From Perkinsus marinus ATCC 50983 (taxonomy: Eukaryota; Perkinsozoa; Perkinsida; Perkinsidae): a stretch of 64,000 nucleotides of DNA. Under the pieces are notes generated by a model that did not search any database, was not told the origin of the DNA, and was given only the letters and a program-made list of their open reading frames with translations. Shown here piece by piece: positions 9,356 to 21,200 of the stretch. The first letter of the stretch is position 1; every line of letters starts with the position of its first letter. The stretch lies in the NCBI RefSeq assembly GCF_000006405.1, contig NW_003216498.1, forward strand, positions 726,851 through 790,850, given 5' to 3'. The position numbers and the translations under genes were made by a program.

Positions 9356-10153
9356 CACACAGAAAACAGTGCTTATCGCAATCAAGTAGAATATGTTCCC
9401 ACAGTGATGCTGATCAAGCTGTTGATAATATTAGTCATAGATTATTCGATTGTCAACCAAAAGAGGATATTCGGATTCAATGTTCTGATGTTCTCGTATT
9501 GTGGTGGATAGAGACGACACTGTTTGTGTGAACACTATTGATGTCGCATGGTTCATTACTTCAGCAAGCGAACTATAGATGTCTAGAACCATTATAGTGC
9601 TTTTCCTACTACATGCGGTCTTCAGGTTTACGCACCGACGATATCCTATAGACGCTGGGGATGAGAGAGGCATTGATCAAACCTCAGACCTGAGGCCCGA
9701 CAGCCGAGATCTGGGTTGGGCAATACTGACCAGAGGATGAGTCAGGAAACTGAAGTGACTAAGCTATCCGAGCATCAGTCACAGTGTCGAGTGCCTCAGT
9801 CCCCCAGTTTAAAGGGTAACAAGAGAAGAAAGGAAAAATCGTCCTGTTCGGGTGCCTACACAACCCTACGGCCATCCTTGGAGTCTGCAGTTTCACTCAC
9901 TTCCATCGACACTAGAGGTTGCTTAGCGCTCGCCTCACGGGCACTTCGTTAGGTCACGCAATTTCCCTCTCCTTAGGTATGACGGTACAATCCCCAGCTG
10001 GGGCATTTTTCCGCAAAGGAACCGTAACGTGTTTCTCTCTTATACGAGACGTGACCCCATGATTTTTGAGATTATCTATTCGTTGTATTCATTCGAATCT
10101 GCGTTTTATCGGTCCCAGCGCCCAGGTCACAACTCGTGCGAAACACTGCTGAG

Positions 10154-11501
10154 CTATTTGAAACGTTTTGGAGAGAACCCATCCACAATGGGTGGGGGAC
10201 TTTCGGAGTACAAGGACACGTCGGGACACGTATGCATAATAGGAAGGAACTCATCCGCCATCTTCCCCGCCAACCATTCTCTCGAAATGCTCCCAACGTT
10301 CGCTTTTTCTCCCAGCAATTCAACGTATCTACAATGACCAACCAATGCAATGATGTATCAGAATGACCCCATAGGAGGCTGTTTACCTCTCCCACAGTCT
10401 CTTCCCAACCAATAGCGAGGGACCGTAGAGTCCCTGACCACAGAGTCTTCGATACGTGCGGAGCGTTGAATGAACATATCCAAGGTGACGTTTGAAACTC
10501 TGGCCATCATCAGCATTATCCCGACCGGAATGAAGGCAACATTCACAGGTCGCGAAGGGCCAGGCCAGCACGCACCATTGCCTCGTGGAGGGCCCATTGG
10601 TGATGAAGAATTTCCGCTGGTTGTTTCCATGAGGGTAGGCCATCACAAGAGAGTTGTCACCAGCTGCAGCACATAGCTGTCGAGGAGCACCAGGAACCGG
10701 GTACAGCTGAAGCGCAAACTGACAGAACAACTCAGGTGATCAAAGAGTAAGCATCAGAGGTTCTTGTTGTTTTTCACTGAGATGATCCGTGACGCTAATG
10801 CGTATTACGACTGAGAAGCCCAGCTTAACCTCCTTCACAAAGAGCCGCAAAGCTCTCTCTCTCTCAGAGGTCAAGGGCAGTTCCCCCGAGTATGCCCAGC
10901 TACCTTCACATCAGGGCTACCAACAGTCCGTATTCTACTGTCGAGCTCCTTGAATCGACGGCGCGTCACGTCAGGATCGCCACCATGCTCATCGATCAGC
11001 CACTGGGCAGCACTGATGCTTAACATCGTATCGGCAATACCCGGGCGCAGGGGCCATCTGCGGGCAGGTCCACGTTGCTATGCGGCCCACTGCTCCTTAC
11101 GGTTTGCCCATGTCCATCAGCACCTTATCAACAATGCCTCCCTTATCTTCAATGAGGTCCATCATAGCCAATGAAATGTCCGTAGCCACGATGAACCTGT
11201 TCCTCCGCGTTATAGCCCCTGTAGAGAAGCCCGACCCACAGCCCAGTTCCAACCACAGGCCTAAGGGACATCCAAGTGATCGTCAGTAAGCCCCCGAGGG
11301 CGCCCCACCCGGACCATCTATAGAGCCCTTGGTCTTCATCAACTGTACTGCTGTGGCCGTGAGCTCTGCCTGGATCTTCTGATTACTGATGCTACCATAC
11401 TTCTCAGCTTCCTCAGGTGAGGAATAAGCATTGCCACCAGGCCCAGCGATGATCTCCGGCTTGGTCGAGTCCCGCTGACGTTTCCTCTTCGTATGCGGCA
11501 T
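10154..11501 (-). CDS. BUD23: Bud23/WBSCR22-like 18S rRNA (guanine-N7) methyltransferase
   Basis: The nuclear/nucleolar SAM-dependent enzyme methylates 18S rRNA and helps export the small subunit. From ATG 11501: exon 11309-11501 (N-terminal YSSPEEAEKYGSISNQKIQAE block typical of Bud23), 11101-11260 (motif I LELGCGSGFSTG, then FIVATDISLAMMDLI), 10921-11057 (ISAAQWLIDEHGG, motif IV region), 10830-10858 and an exon starting 10718 with FALQLYPVPGAP followed by MAYPHGNNQRKFFI. Introns are 43-62 nt with one of 111 nt. The last part is less certain: an open frame runs to about 10375 and can be joined over an intron to a terminal exon (YVELLGEKANVGS...) ending at 10154. That tail does not resemble the basic Bud23 C-terminus and could belong to another gene. 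Confidence 0.85.
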
Positions 11502-11574
11502 CACTCAGGAAGATCTCTACGCCCATATAAGGACCCCCCCCCAGCACCAACACAAGAGATGGAGCTCAAGAGAA

Positions 11575-13199
11575 CTACATATGGCCCAATGCCCGTAGAG
11601 GGTCGCCGTGGGCCCTATATTGTTGTTGGTGGGCCTTCACCGCCCTACTATGCACGTTATCCACGTCTGATACGGTCCTGCGCATCTCCGATTGAAGCTG
11701 TTGAATACAGATGGTCTGATACATACAAGTAAACACTCTAGAGGGCAGTAAAAGGCAAGTACCTGGTCCTTGACTATCTTCAACAACTTCTGCTGATCAG
11801 CACAGGAGAGCTCCGTCGTCGAGGCGGCCCTTCCCGGCGGGACCCCTGTCCTCTGCTCCGCCATACTCGCCTGAGCATGCCGCCATCATCACTACTACTC
11901 TATAGCCCATAATACCTTATATCGTGCCTCTGCAAAGCGTCCTTGAACAACAGCAGCTCTCCGCTCCAACTCAGAGTACGCCGCTTCCGCCTAAATGACC
12001 CTCCTTCCCCTCCTCAACACGATGAAGCCCACCTGTGCATAGGCCCCTCCAACCAGCTGCTGTGGCTGCCGAGATTGAGCCAGAGTGTCGATGAGGGCCG
12101 TGACACTAGTGAGCTTGCTTACTAACAGTAGAGACCATCACCGCCTCCCAACAGCACTACTACGAAGTGTACTCAGCTGTTGATGCCGCAGTCGGGCCTT
12201 CTCCAACTCCTTCAACGTAGTTACCGACACATACCCCTCAAGATTCGAGTATTGGACCTGGGGAGTCCAATGTACGGTGCCATCCAAGTTCCCCTCCACT
12301 ACTTTAACGTTTTCCATCATCCCCTCAGCCTGGGCCACGAGCTTCTGCTGGTCCGCGACTCTCGAGACCATCTGGTCTACTGAGGTCAAGGGTAGGGGGT
12401 AGGCCCACACCCCCTGGGCTGCCGAGTCTGGGCGATCCAGCATAGCAGGGCAGAGGTCCTGAGGAGGAAGAATCCCGTCCCAACGGTGTACCCAAGGGCA
12501 CCTTAGCCATCTGCCACTTCATCTGGTCAGGTCCATGCACTGCCGACTGGTACGGCTGGGCGAAGACTTGCATAGCCTGATTCTTATTATCGGTCATAAC
12601 ATACCTGTAAAGGGCCCATCGCAGGTTCCCACCACGGTCCTCGAGGCACTACGTAAAGGCTATCATACGTGGCTGCATAGCCGTGGTGATTTGATTCATC
12701 CTACTGCCGAATTCTACAATAGCCGCCTGGGCCTCCTGAGAGGACTGTAGACCTCCTGCGGCGGCCAAGCCTGATACCACTATATGGAAACCCCAACCAG
12801 CAATACGCCCAACCTACTACCACTCCCAGCAGCAGCAGCCCCTCCACCACCACCACCAAGGAGGCCCCCACCAGTCGATTGGCCACTACCCCCAAAGAGG
12901 CCCCCACCCCCTCCAGTTGATGCAGCACCAAAGAGCCCTCCACTACTGCTAGATGTGCTGCCAAAGAGTCCACCACCAGTATTCCCTCCTCCTCCACCAC
13001 CAAAGAGCCCTCCTCCTCCACTGGTCGAGGTGGCCCCTCCACCAAAGAGAGAGCTGCCACTACTTGGTGTGCTACCAAAGAGGCCACCCCCACCCGAGGA
13101 CTGAGCTGTGGTACCGAAGAGGCCTCCTCCTCCTGCTGATGAGCTCTGAGCCCCTCCGCCTCCGAATAGACTAGTCGAGCCAGTCGCCGCACCAAACAT
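11575..13199 (-). CDS. NUP54: FG-repeat nucleoporin, Nup54/Nup57-like (Nup62 complex)
   Basis: A component of the central transport channel of the nuclear pore. Eight exons join in frame to a 432-residue protein: 12821-13199, 12653-12779, 12502-12604, 12164-12458, 12033-12121, 11916-11990, 11763-11870 and 11575-11697 (introns 41-65 nt). Residues 1-125 are almost pure GLFG/LFGGGG repeat beginning MFGAATGSTSLFG. Next comes the conserved Nup54 stretch (FTYVMTDNKNQAMQVF..., then LDRPDSAAQGVWAYPLPLTSVDQMVSRV), then about 200 residues of coiled coil to the C-terminus (LQSEMRRTVSDVDN...). The complete frame and the length support the model. The FG part is shorter and more GLFG-biased than in animals. 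The stop is 74 bp upstream of the BUD23 start on the same strand. Confidence 0.9.
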
Positions 13200-13334
13200 A
13201 AACTACCAACACTGAAGACCCTAGTGAACCTCACTAGCAACCCAACACCGCATCCACCTGTAGGACGTTCGAGGAAGCATTCTATGTTAGGAAAGTAGAA
13301 ACGTTATAGAAGCTCAGTAAGTACGTAAGCGCTA

Positions 13335-15296
13335 CTAGTCCGAATCAGAGTCTGGGAAGGGTATCGAGTTTACCCCTGTCTCCAGGGCTCCACCACCACG
13401 CCAGGATGCCCGCTTCTTCTTAGCCATCTCCTTGCGGAAATCTAATACAAACCTCCTCCATGATCCCTACCCCTACGAGATGACTCTACCTTTCCCACGG
13501 ACCTTGATGAGGTCAGCAGCTGCCTTGTCACCCCAGGTGTCACCAGCGCCATGACCGAACCTAACCCCACTCTCCTACAGCCCCATGACCCGATACCAAC
13601 ACTACCTCTTCTTCGCCTCATGTGTGTTGTCCTTTCTAGAGATAGTGAGATCCGCGATATACCTACCAGCAGTATTCTCCCCCCTTACAAATGAAGGCAC
13701 TCCTACTTAGACTCATCTATCCTCCTCCAATGGTCACCATGCTTCTTAGAAGTACTGCCCGACTCCTCAGTGCTACTAGTACCACCACCTTGCCCATACT
13801 CCGATGAGGAGACCTCCTCCCCCCAGCCCCACCCTTCCGAGCTCTCTCGGTCGGTGGTAGACAGGGCCTGCTGCTGCTGCTCTAACGCTAAACCACCATT
13901 TCGGGCTGGTACCCTATTATCACTCATTACCCTCAGGAGCCTTCTCCTCCTCCTCTACAGGGATCTCCTCAGCCTCCTCCTCCTTCGTTTCTAACAACAA
14001 CACAGTGGGAATGGTATCATATACGTAAACCCAAACCCTATTACTCTTACAGCGCTTCTTCTTGAGCACTACAGCTTCCTCCACCTCCTTCCCCTTCCCT
14101 ACAGTGAGCGGTCGTCCACACAACACAAGTGAGCGATGTCGTACTCTTAGAGTGTTTCTTCTTCTTTTTGGGAGCCTCCTCCTCCTCCTCTTCCGCTACC
14201 TCTGTATCGTTGCGATGTTCTGAGTCCATCCCGCATCCCAATAGAACTACTACTAACCCTTCCAACAATATTACTTTTCGAGTGTTTCTTATTCTTTCTC
14301 TTCAAAGCCTCGTCGTCCTCCTCCTTTTCTTCGACTACCTTCACAGGCTCCTCAACGCTCTTGCGATGCTCTAACACGAACAAGGATAGTAGTAAGAACC
14401 CATCCAGTGGTCTTACTCTTCGAGTGCTTCTTCTTGCTCTCGGGGGCCTCCTCCTCCTCCTCCTCCTCAGCGACCTCAACAGTCTCGTGCTCTGAGAATG
14501 TCAACACCGATACAGCAACCATCGCTGCCTCCGAGCCCCATTACTCTTAGAGTGCTTCTTTTTCTTCTTCTCGGGCTCCTCTACAGTGACTGAAAGACCA
14601 CTACACGTCCGACGACCTCCCCCCTCAACGACTGAATATACCACCTCCAGCACCTTCCATAGTATCCTCCTCTTGCCGCTGCTGACGATGACTCTCTGAA
14701 GAAAGAAGTCTATAAGAGTCTCCAGCTACTCGGAACCCCAAGAGAAAAGTGTCCACATAGACTGATCACCCCAGCTTACTCTTAGAATGCTTCTTCTTCC
14801 TCCTCTTCTTAACAACTTCACCCTCTGAAAGGGATCCTCCGTTACGATGATGCCTGCCTCAGCCAAGCCCATTACTACCATCAACAGCCTCCGCTTCCTC
14901 CTCCTCCTCTTCTGCAACTACCTCTATCTCTATACGACGTACAAGTCATGAAAAGAGACCCTCCATAAGTACTACTACTTTTAGAATGCTTCTTCTTCTT
15001 CTTCTTTTTAGCAGGCTCCATAGAGTGGACATCCACAAGCTCCTCCTCCTTCTCCTCGTGACCTACACCCACAGCAACAACAGTTCTTTCCTCAACCATC
15101 AGCGTGGCAGACCATCACCATCAGCAGGTCCGGCCTCGACCTCTTCGGTGACCTCCTCAGCCTTGCGCTCTGAGGAAAGTAGCAATAGGACAGCGACAGA
15201 GGAAAGCCTCTGCCCACTTTTGGAGTGTTTCTTCTTCTTCTTTTTCTTCAACTCCACATCGTCCCTGACAGCCGCAGGGGACGGCAGGCGAGCCAT
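13335..15296 (-). CDS. Nopp140/SRP40-like nucleolar phosphoprotein
   Basis: A chaperone-like nucleolar protein for snoRNPs and rRNA processing. The C-terminus is the diagnostic SRP40 domain: DTWGDKAAADLIKVRGK (near 13500), FRKEMAKKKRASWRGGG (near 13420), then VNSIPFPDSDSD and stop at 13335. Upstream, about eight modules repeat an acidic E/D/S-rich stretch followed by K(4-8)HSK (at about 15230, 15000, 14790, 14555, 14420, 14290, 14155 and 14050), the alternating acidic/basic design of Nopp140. In the modules checked, the intron starts right after the HSK codons (AAA-A/GTAG) and the next exon opens with the acidic part, so modules coincide with exons. The start MARLPSPAAVRDDVEL at 15296 is the first Met. 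Exact borders of the middle exons were not all resolved; one C-terminal intron would be only about 35 nt. Confidence 0.85.
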
Positions 15297-15504
15297 GACG
15301 ACAGATAAAAGTTCACTGTTTTACGGTACTAAAATTCGTTTTTGATTTCGCTCCGCCACTTCACACCACCATGGGGGATTTCGGACTAGCGCACCCTTGA
15401 TTTCAGAATGATCGCTGTAAAGGTGAACGAGCCCGAGGACTAGGGACGAGTCGGCGACGGTCCTATTCTGCTTCTATCACGTATCGCAATGCGGAACGGA
15501 AAAA

Positions 15505-15564
15505 TGCAGTCACCGGGGATCGAACCCGTGCAGTAAGCTGCTGACTGACTACCCAAACAATGCA
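15505..15564 (-). pseudogene. tRNA-like remnant with intact T-arm
   Basis: On the minus strand the segment CACGGGTTCGATCCCCGG forms a good T-arm and is followed by GACTGCATTTTT (Pol III-like T-run). The whole unit is only about 60 nt and the acceptor pairing is partial (GCATTGT against TGACTGC). A deletion or a tRNA-derived repeat is likely. Confidence 0.45.
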
Positions 15565-15830
15565 GACAATGATATTCATGACATGCCTTCAGCCAGCAGC
15601 TCCAGCTGGTGATGAGGATGATACAGAACAGTATTCTCGCGTTCTAACACTCTATGCATAACACTGGTTTGCCTATGTACTGTATAAACAACCCACAACT
15701 AGTGCCCAGTAACGCGAGACAGTAGTCAGAAGGAACACGCAATAAAGGGATACACAACCGTGGTGATGAGGGAAACCACTACAACGGAACAGAGTAGTGC
15801 ATCATCGTCCTCATCAGGACTGTAGTTGAA

Positions 15831-17542
15831 CTATCTACACAGGCCCATAACAGCCAAAACTCTATCATTGTCAAGGAGGCTTTCAAGGACTATATGGTTT
15901 TCTGCTGTGGCTCCTTTTACAGTGTTAAGATCATCGGCTGAGAACGTCCCCGTGGTGACTCCGATAGCGAAGGCACCCTAAGGAGAGGAGGATACTACGA
16001 CGGCTCGACTGACACCATCAACCTACCCCATCGATCGCCGCCATGATATCATTTGGTGCATCTCCCACGTGGAAGTGCCTACCGAGAAACAAGTCCTCGC
16101 ACACGCCAGGACCGAGTGATGATTAAATTCCGATAACGTACCGTTTTATCCCGGGGAAAACCGTCTCGGCCTTACTACGAGCCATACGAACCAATTCAGC
16201 TCGATAAGGCGAATCGTTCCCTCCAAATGCGCCAACCTAAAACAGAACACCCCTACGACATGTGCAAGGGATGGTAACTCTACCCTTATAGGCTCTGTAG
16301 TGAAGTACTGCTCGATCCCTAGGGCACGCATCTTGGCCCACCCGATAGACTCCACATTGCCTGTAACCAGCCCCACAACAACCTATAGTAAGCTATCGAT
16401 AGTAACAGACTGTTCGTTCAGTCCAGGAGTTTCCTCACTAACTCGGGTGAAAGTGTACAAAAACCAACAAAAATTTCCCGAAAATTTTCTCAGAATTCTC
16501 ACACTGTTATCAACACATGTAGTGACAATGCACATATTTTCCCACACTGCACGCCGTACACGAATAAGCTTCCACTTCGACCATCAACCCACCTTGCATC
16601 TATACTCCTCAGACAAGGTCTTCAATAGAGAGCGTACACCGGGCAATATTTCGAGGCCTTCGCCAAACTTGTCATAGTGCTCACGAGCGAACTCGTCCAT
16701 CACCTACAACAACAGCAACATATCCGATCAGTGTTGGCGGAATATATGTTCGCTCTCCTCAGCTGACCTCGGCCGTTTCCTCACTACTTATGAAAGTCCA
16801 CAAGTGTACCGAAACCAATGAGAATTCCCCGAAATGTCCCCGAGCATATTTTGCCACACTCCCCACTGTGCTTAATTCACACCCCAACTCACCTTCATAA
16901 CCCTTGCCACTTTATCATCAGTAACCTCCACAGGCGGACACCCGTAGTGCACAGCTAAATCCCTGGCAATCAGCATATCCGTCAAGCCATGATGGGCAAT
17001 CTAAACAACACTGCCTTACGAGTAAATGTTGTAGGAAGATTTGAATAGGGTCCTTGTGGGACAATGAGCGGCAAACACTTCTGAGTAGATATGTACTTAC
17101 GTACGTTAGGTTCATTGGAGTTTCACCCGTTTTACGTGAAGTGGCGTAATACTCTGTGGAAAACCCCCATAGTCGCGGTGATATGCAGTAGTCGTGAAAT
17201 ATATTTCTCACTAGTATGTTTTTCATATCACTAGCGTAGTGAAACTCCATGGTTATCGCGTCGAGGCATTATCACTTGATGTCCTAGTCGAAGTTTAGTC
17301 CATCAGCCACCCTTCGTAACACAAGGCCATCCGACTTCACGCCTGGCCCCCCAACAAACTCCCCTACCCAGCCCTACTTTGGTAACATCAGCATCATCGA
17401 TGTTAAAGACTTCCTTCATCCCAGCGGCAAAGGCGAGGTGATGCCACCTATTCCTCTCCGCTCCGGTCGACCCCACTGACCGAACTAGTGTACCGTCAAC
17501 ATCAAAAGTAACGAGAATACGAGCGTCCTCTGCGGTGGACAT
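15831..17542 (-). CDS. HAD-superfamily phosphatase (phosphoglycolate-phosphatase-like)
   Basis: A haloacid-dehalogenase-type hydrolase, probably acting on a small phosphorylated metabolite. Seven exons join in frame to 258 residues: 17378-17542, 16893-17000, 16593-16703, 16284-16382, 16142-16236, 16027-16078 and 15831-15977. Motif I is FDVDGTLV (residues about 13-20, nucleophile Asp), followed by the cap region IAHHGLTDMLIARDL, the ILPGVRSLLKTL helix, motif II-like VGLVTGN, and motif IV HVGDAPNDIMAA. The protein is close to the usual 220-260 residues. Four introns are 44-63 nt, but three are large: 377 nt (a small TIR element), 189 nt and 210 nt (one copy each of the interspersed 'CTCAGCTGAGG' element). 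Substrate cannot be read from the sequence. Confidence 0.88.
16409..16538 (-). mobile_element. Interspersed intron element, copy 1 (HAD intron)
   Basis: It lies in the 210-nt HAD intron 16383-16592, in the gene's sense orientation. It shows the family's TGCATTGTCACTACATGTGTTG start, TTGGTTTTTGTACACTTTCACCC centre and GTGAGGAAACTCC, but the end is truncated. Confidence 0.75.
16729..16860 (-). mobile_element. Interspersed intron element, copy 2 (HAD intron)
   Basis: It lies in the 189-nt HAD intron 16704-16892, sense orientation. The core GTCAGCTGAGGAGAGCGAAC and terminal CCAACACTG are clear; the left part is shortened. Without it the intron would be about 57 nt. Confidence 0.8.
17116..17249. 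mobile_element. Small TIR element in HAD intron 1
   Basis: The ends TGGAGTTTCAC and GTGAAACTCCA are perfect 11-bp inverted repeats bounding 134 bp, with further partial pairing inside (TAGTGATATGAAA / TTTCTCACTAGT). No clear target duplication. It is a MITE-like insert unrelated to the CTCAGCTGAGG family. Confidence 0.65.
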
Positions 17543-17606
17543 GTGGAAGCTTCTCAAAAGAGATTCAATTGAACTGGACAACTCCACGAACCAGTGTGCG
17601 AACATA

Positions 17607-17754
17607 TGCACATGGTCAACCACATGTGTTGCCGACAATATGGAAATTCTGATGAAACTCTGTTGAGCTCTTGTTGATTTCTGTACACTTTTAGTGAGTT
17701 AATTCCCGAGGAACTCAGCTGAGGAAAGCGAACTCATATATTCTTCCAACACTG
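17607..17754 (+). mobile_element. Interspersed intron element, copy 3 (upstream of HAD gene)
   Basis: A near-complete copy reads TGCACATGGTCAACCACATG ... CTCAGCTGAGGAAAGCGAA ... CCAACACTG. It lies 65 bp upstream of the HAD start codon, antisense to that gene, so it is in the 5' region or a 5'-UTR intron. Confidence 0.85.
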
Positions 17755-18253
17755 GTATGGACACTACTCCCCACCGAAACCAAACTCCAAGTACACCAGC
17801 TAATATCAAACTTATAGTACTAGCAGGGAGATAGAACAACGTATAGTTTCAATAGTACTTCCTCCAACGACTACTGCCCTCCACCGGGGAGATCGATGAT
17901 GATGATAGTAACACCAATAAGCATCATTTCCCCAATGATACTCATTATAGAACAGAAACCGTTGAGTGATATTATGCAGCATTTAATGTAGTGTCGTAGT
18001 GTTGTCGCCGACCCCCGAAAATGCTGACCTGAAGCGCCATAAAGTGCACACAGTCCAGTCAAGGAAATCCTCCCAAGCTGATCTGAATCATCTCGAGTAT
18101 GAACATAGGAAGTCCAGAGTTTTGATCACAAGTTTCAGCTTCTCATCAGAAGCTTTCTATCGTATGGTCTAAATCGTGTGCAACAGCTCGCCTAGAGAGG
18201 ACTGTTGGGAATTCCTTAGGTCACCAGTTAACCTCTATGCGTGGTAGTGGCAC
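17755..18253. other. Intergenic between HAD and SulP genes
   Basis: About 500 bp between copy 3 of the interspersed element and the proposed SulP stop. No coding block was recognised; it is likely the 5' region of the HAD gene and the 3' region of the SulP gene, both on the minus strand. Confidence 0.45.
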
Positions 18254-21200
18254 CTACCCCTTCCTATGATGAAGGCCCTCATGAGAGAATTCATCCAGCT
18301 CCATACCATGCTGGCATCCCTCCCCACCCTCCAACCGTTCCTCGGCCACATTGTGCCTCGAGCCTCTTCTCCTCCGTGTCGGGGAATGATGACTAATACC
18401 CCCAAATGCTATCTAACCAGAGACCACCTACCAACCCTCCAAAATGCAGCCCTACCTCCTCCCCCCAGCGTTCCACCGATAACATGCGTTTATGGTACGT
18501 TATAGGTTCGTAGTATTTATCAATGACAACCATCTCATGTATGAGGTCCTCAGCCTGAGGCAACCACCAACATCACCTACTACAGCCAGCCCGACTCCCT
18601 GCCTTAGCGAGCACTGCATGGTCCGTCTTCTTCACCGACTTCACAATAATACGTTTGCCGGCGTGACTGTACCTACCACACCATTCCCAAATCTCCCATC
18701 CTACCACCACTCAGGAGACCCCTACCGTTCGGCCAGCGTATTGATAGCCTCCATCGCGCTGTACCCATGAATGTCAGCGTTCTGGCAATGCAGCTCAACC
18801 GTGTTGGGATCGTTTGCTACATCGAATGCCTCCAGGAAGTCCGAAGCGGAGGCGAAACACAGAGGGCCATGCAAATCGTAGACCTGCACAATGTGGGGGG
18901 GAGGGGGAGTATGCATATGGTCAACTACATGGTTTGGTGACAATATGAAAATTCTAAGAAAATTTCGGATATTTTTTTCATTGGTTTCTGTACACTTCTA
19001 CCTAACTAGTGAGGAAGCTCTTCAACTCAGCTGAGGAAAGCAAACGCATATCCTAACACTGGCAAAGAATGCACATGGTCAACTACATGGGAAATTCTCG
19101 TAATTTCTTATTGCATTCTGAACATTTTCACCCAAAGTCTCATGTAGGCTCAGTTAGGAAACTCAGCTGAGGAAAGCGAGTGTATATCCCTTAACACTGG
19201 TGCCCCCTGATAACCTTGAGATCGTCGCCGCTCATATCTGGTCGCTCGACCACGCTCAAGCTCTTATGACTCTGCCACGAGAATATCAGCGCCTGAATAC
19301 CAAAATTCCCCCAACTCAGTGGCGTACCAGAAGAGCTCACTTGCAGACACACGCCGACCCCCACAGCAATGGCCAGGTCAGTGAGGAGTGTCACCACCGT
19401 CACCACTACTATTATCAGTACATCACCACGTGGGAGCTTCCGAGATCCCCTCAGAATATACCGCTGGACCAGTTTATTCCTAACAAGCAATGAACTCCAG
19501 CATTGCCTCGGGCATCCTACGATCGCATCTGTTTGGTCATAAGAGCCGCTGCAAGCATACCAAAGGTCGACCATTCGAAGGTGTGGATGACCACACAAAA
19601 CATCACGCCGACCAGAGCCGCGATGGGGATTATATTTATGGCATGGTACACGAACTGATTAAAAAACCATAAAAACAGCTCCCCAACATCCAGCGAGGAT
19701 CAAGCCATGATGACGAACTCACCAGGAGTATAAAGAGTGTGAATATACCCGCGACGAAGCCAGAGAGGCGAGAAGTGCCGCCAGACTTGATATTGATCAT
19801 GGACTGCCCAATCATAGCACATCCCCCCATGCCCCCAAACATGCCTGACGACCATTCCCACTGACCAGTAGCGGTGAGGTCTTACCAGTGATGAGCTGTG
19901 CTAGGCCCTGACCCCAACACTCCCTATTGGGGTTGCCTCTCGTATGAGTAATCTCATCGATCAAGTTTAGCGTCAGAAGCGACTCTATCAGTCCTGATGA
20001 CAATTCATGATGAACACACTACAGGGCGAACGACAAACAAAGAGCCCCTCACCACAAAAGTTCAAGTACCATTCTGAAGATCTCGACGAGCTCTCTCCAA
20101 TGGTGGTTAATTCCGAAGATATAGACCGTGTATATGAAAAGCGCGAGGAGATTCCTTTTCTGCAATGCTTTCATCTATCGGAAAAATGTCATGTGCAGGA
20201 AGTCATCCAGGGACCTATAATGTTCCCGGGAGAGAACTCGACATTTTGAATTCTCGACGTGGCCAAAGAACATTTTCCCCCATTGTTATCAACCCCTGGG
20301 TGACGCTATCTCTCAAAGCTACATGAAAATCCATGAACAAATAAGCATCCTCCATAGACCTACCTATGAGAGCGATAACTACGGCATGAGGAATGATGAA
20401 CGACAGCAGTTCCCCATCAAAACTCGGCAGCTGCCAACGATCATCAAACCAAATAGGGATAGGGAAATACCCCTAACACCATACCACCCCTGCTCCAAAA
20501 TTCACCCCTGTGGGAATCTCACTTTAACAGACGCTATATCTTCAACGAGACGAGTCGGCCATCCAACTTGCCTGTATATACCCCATTCCACTCCAGTAGC
20601 AACAGCAATACCTAGAGCAGCGTCGTTGGAGTAGGAATATATGTTCGCTATCATCAAGTTCATAGACCAACAGAAACCAACAATAATTTCTCTACATGTT
20701 TTCGATCATGTGCATATTTTCCCAATCGGCCCTGGAGAGCCCCTGAGGGCAGCAAACACTATACCATCTACCCACCAGTGAGAGCACTCGGAAATCGTGT
20801 GAGCTTGGGCAATACGAAAGTAACCGTCATAGTGATCGCTATAAGAAGGAGCATTTTAAGGATGTCGTCCCAAGGCAACCAGGGTTCCCCATCTGTGAGG
20901 ACCTAATGCCATAGTTATCATCAAATGACCAATCGATTAAACTACTGCGAACGCCGTGAGCCTCCGACCAACTGGAGGGCCGACCGCATTCCCCTGTGTC
21001 CACTTGAATGCCTCTAACTGCGCCAGGAAGATGACAATTGCCAAACCATCCACGAAGCCAATCATCACCTAAACGAGAAGCCCACCCTACAATGCCCACG
21101 GCCCCTGACTGTCATCACTACCGGTGCTGATATCATTCGTAGAAGCTTGCCAGCTCTAAACACTCCAAATACAATTTGGATAATGCCAGCCAGCATGACA

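Larger units (their letters stand above)
8201..10153. other. Gene-poor region with decayed tRNA-like sequences
   Basis: No family-conserved coding block was seen. Two tRNA-like sequences (8546-8612 plus strand, 9284-9355 minus strand) are present. An open plus frame at 9716-9952 is low-complexity and without motif. The end approaches the 3' end of the BUD23-like gene. Confidence 0.5.

Noticed and set aside
9716-9952. 78-codon plus-strand frame
   Set aside because: No motif, no signal peptide, no splice context; such length is common by chance at this base composition.
12784-13104. Proline-rich plus-strand frame
   Set aside because: It is the antisense of the GLFG repeat of the Nup54-like gene; the minus-strand model is supported across eight exons.
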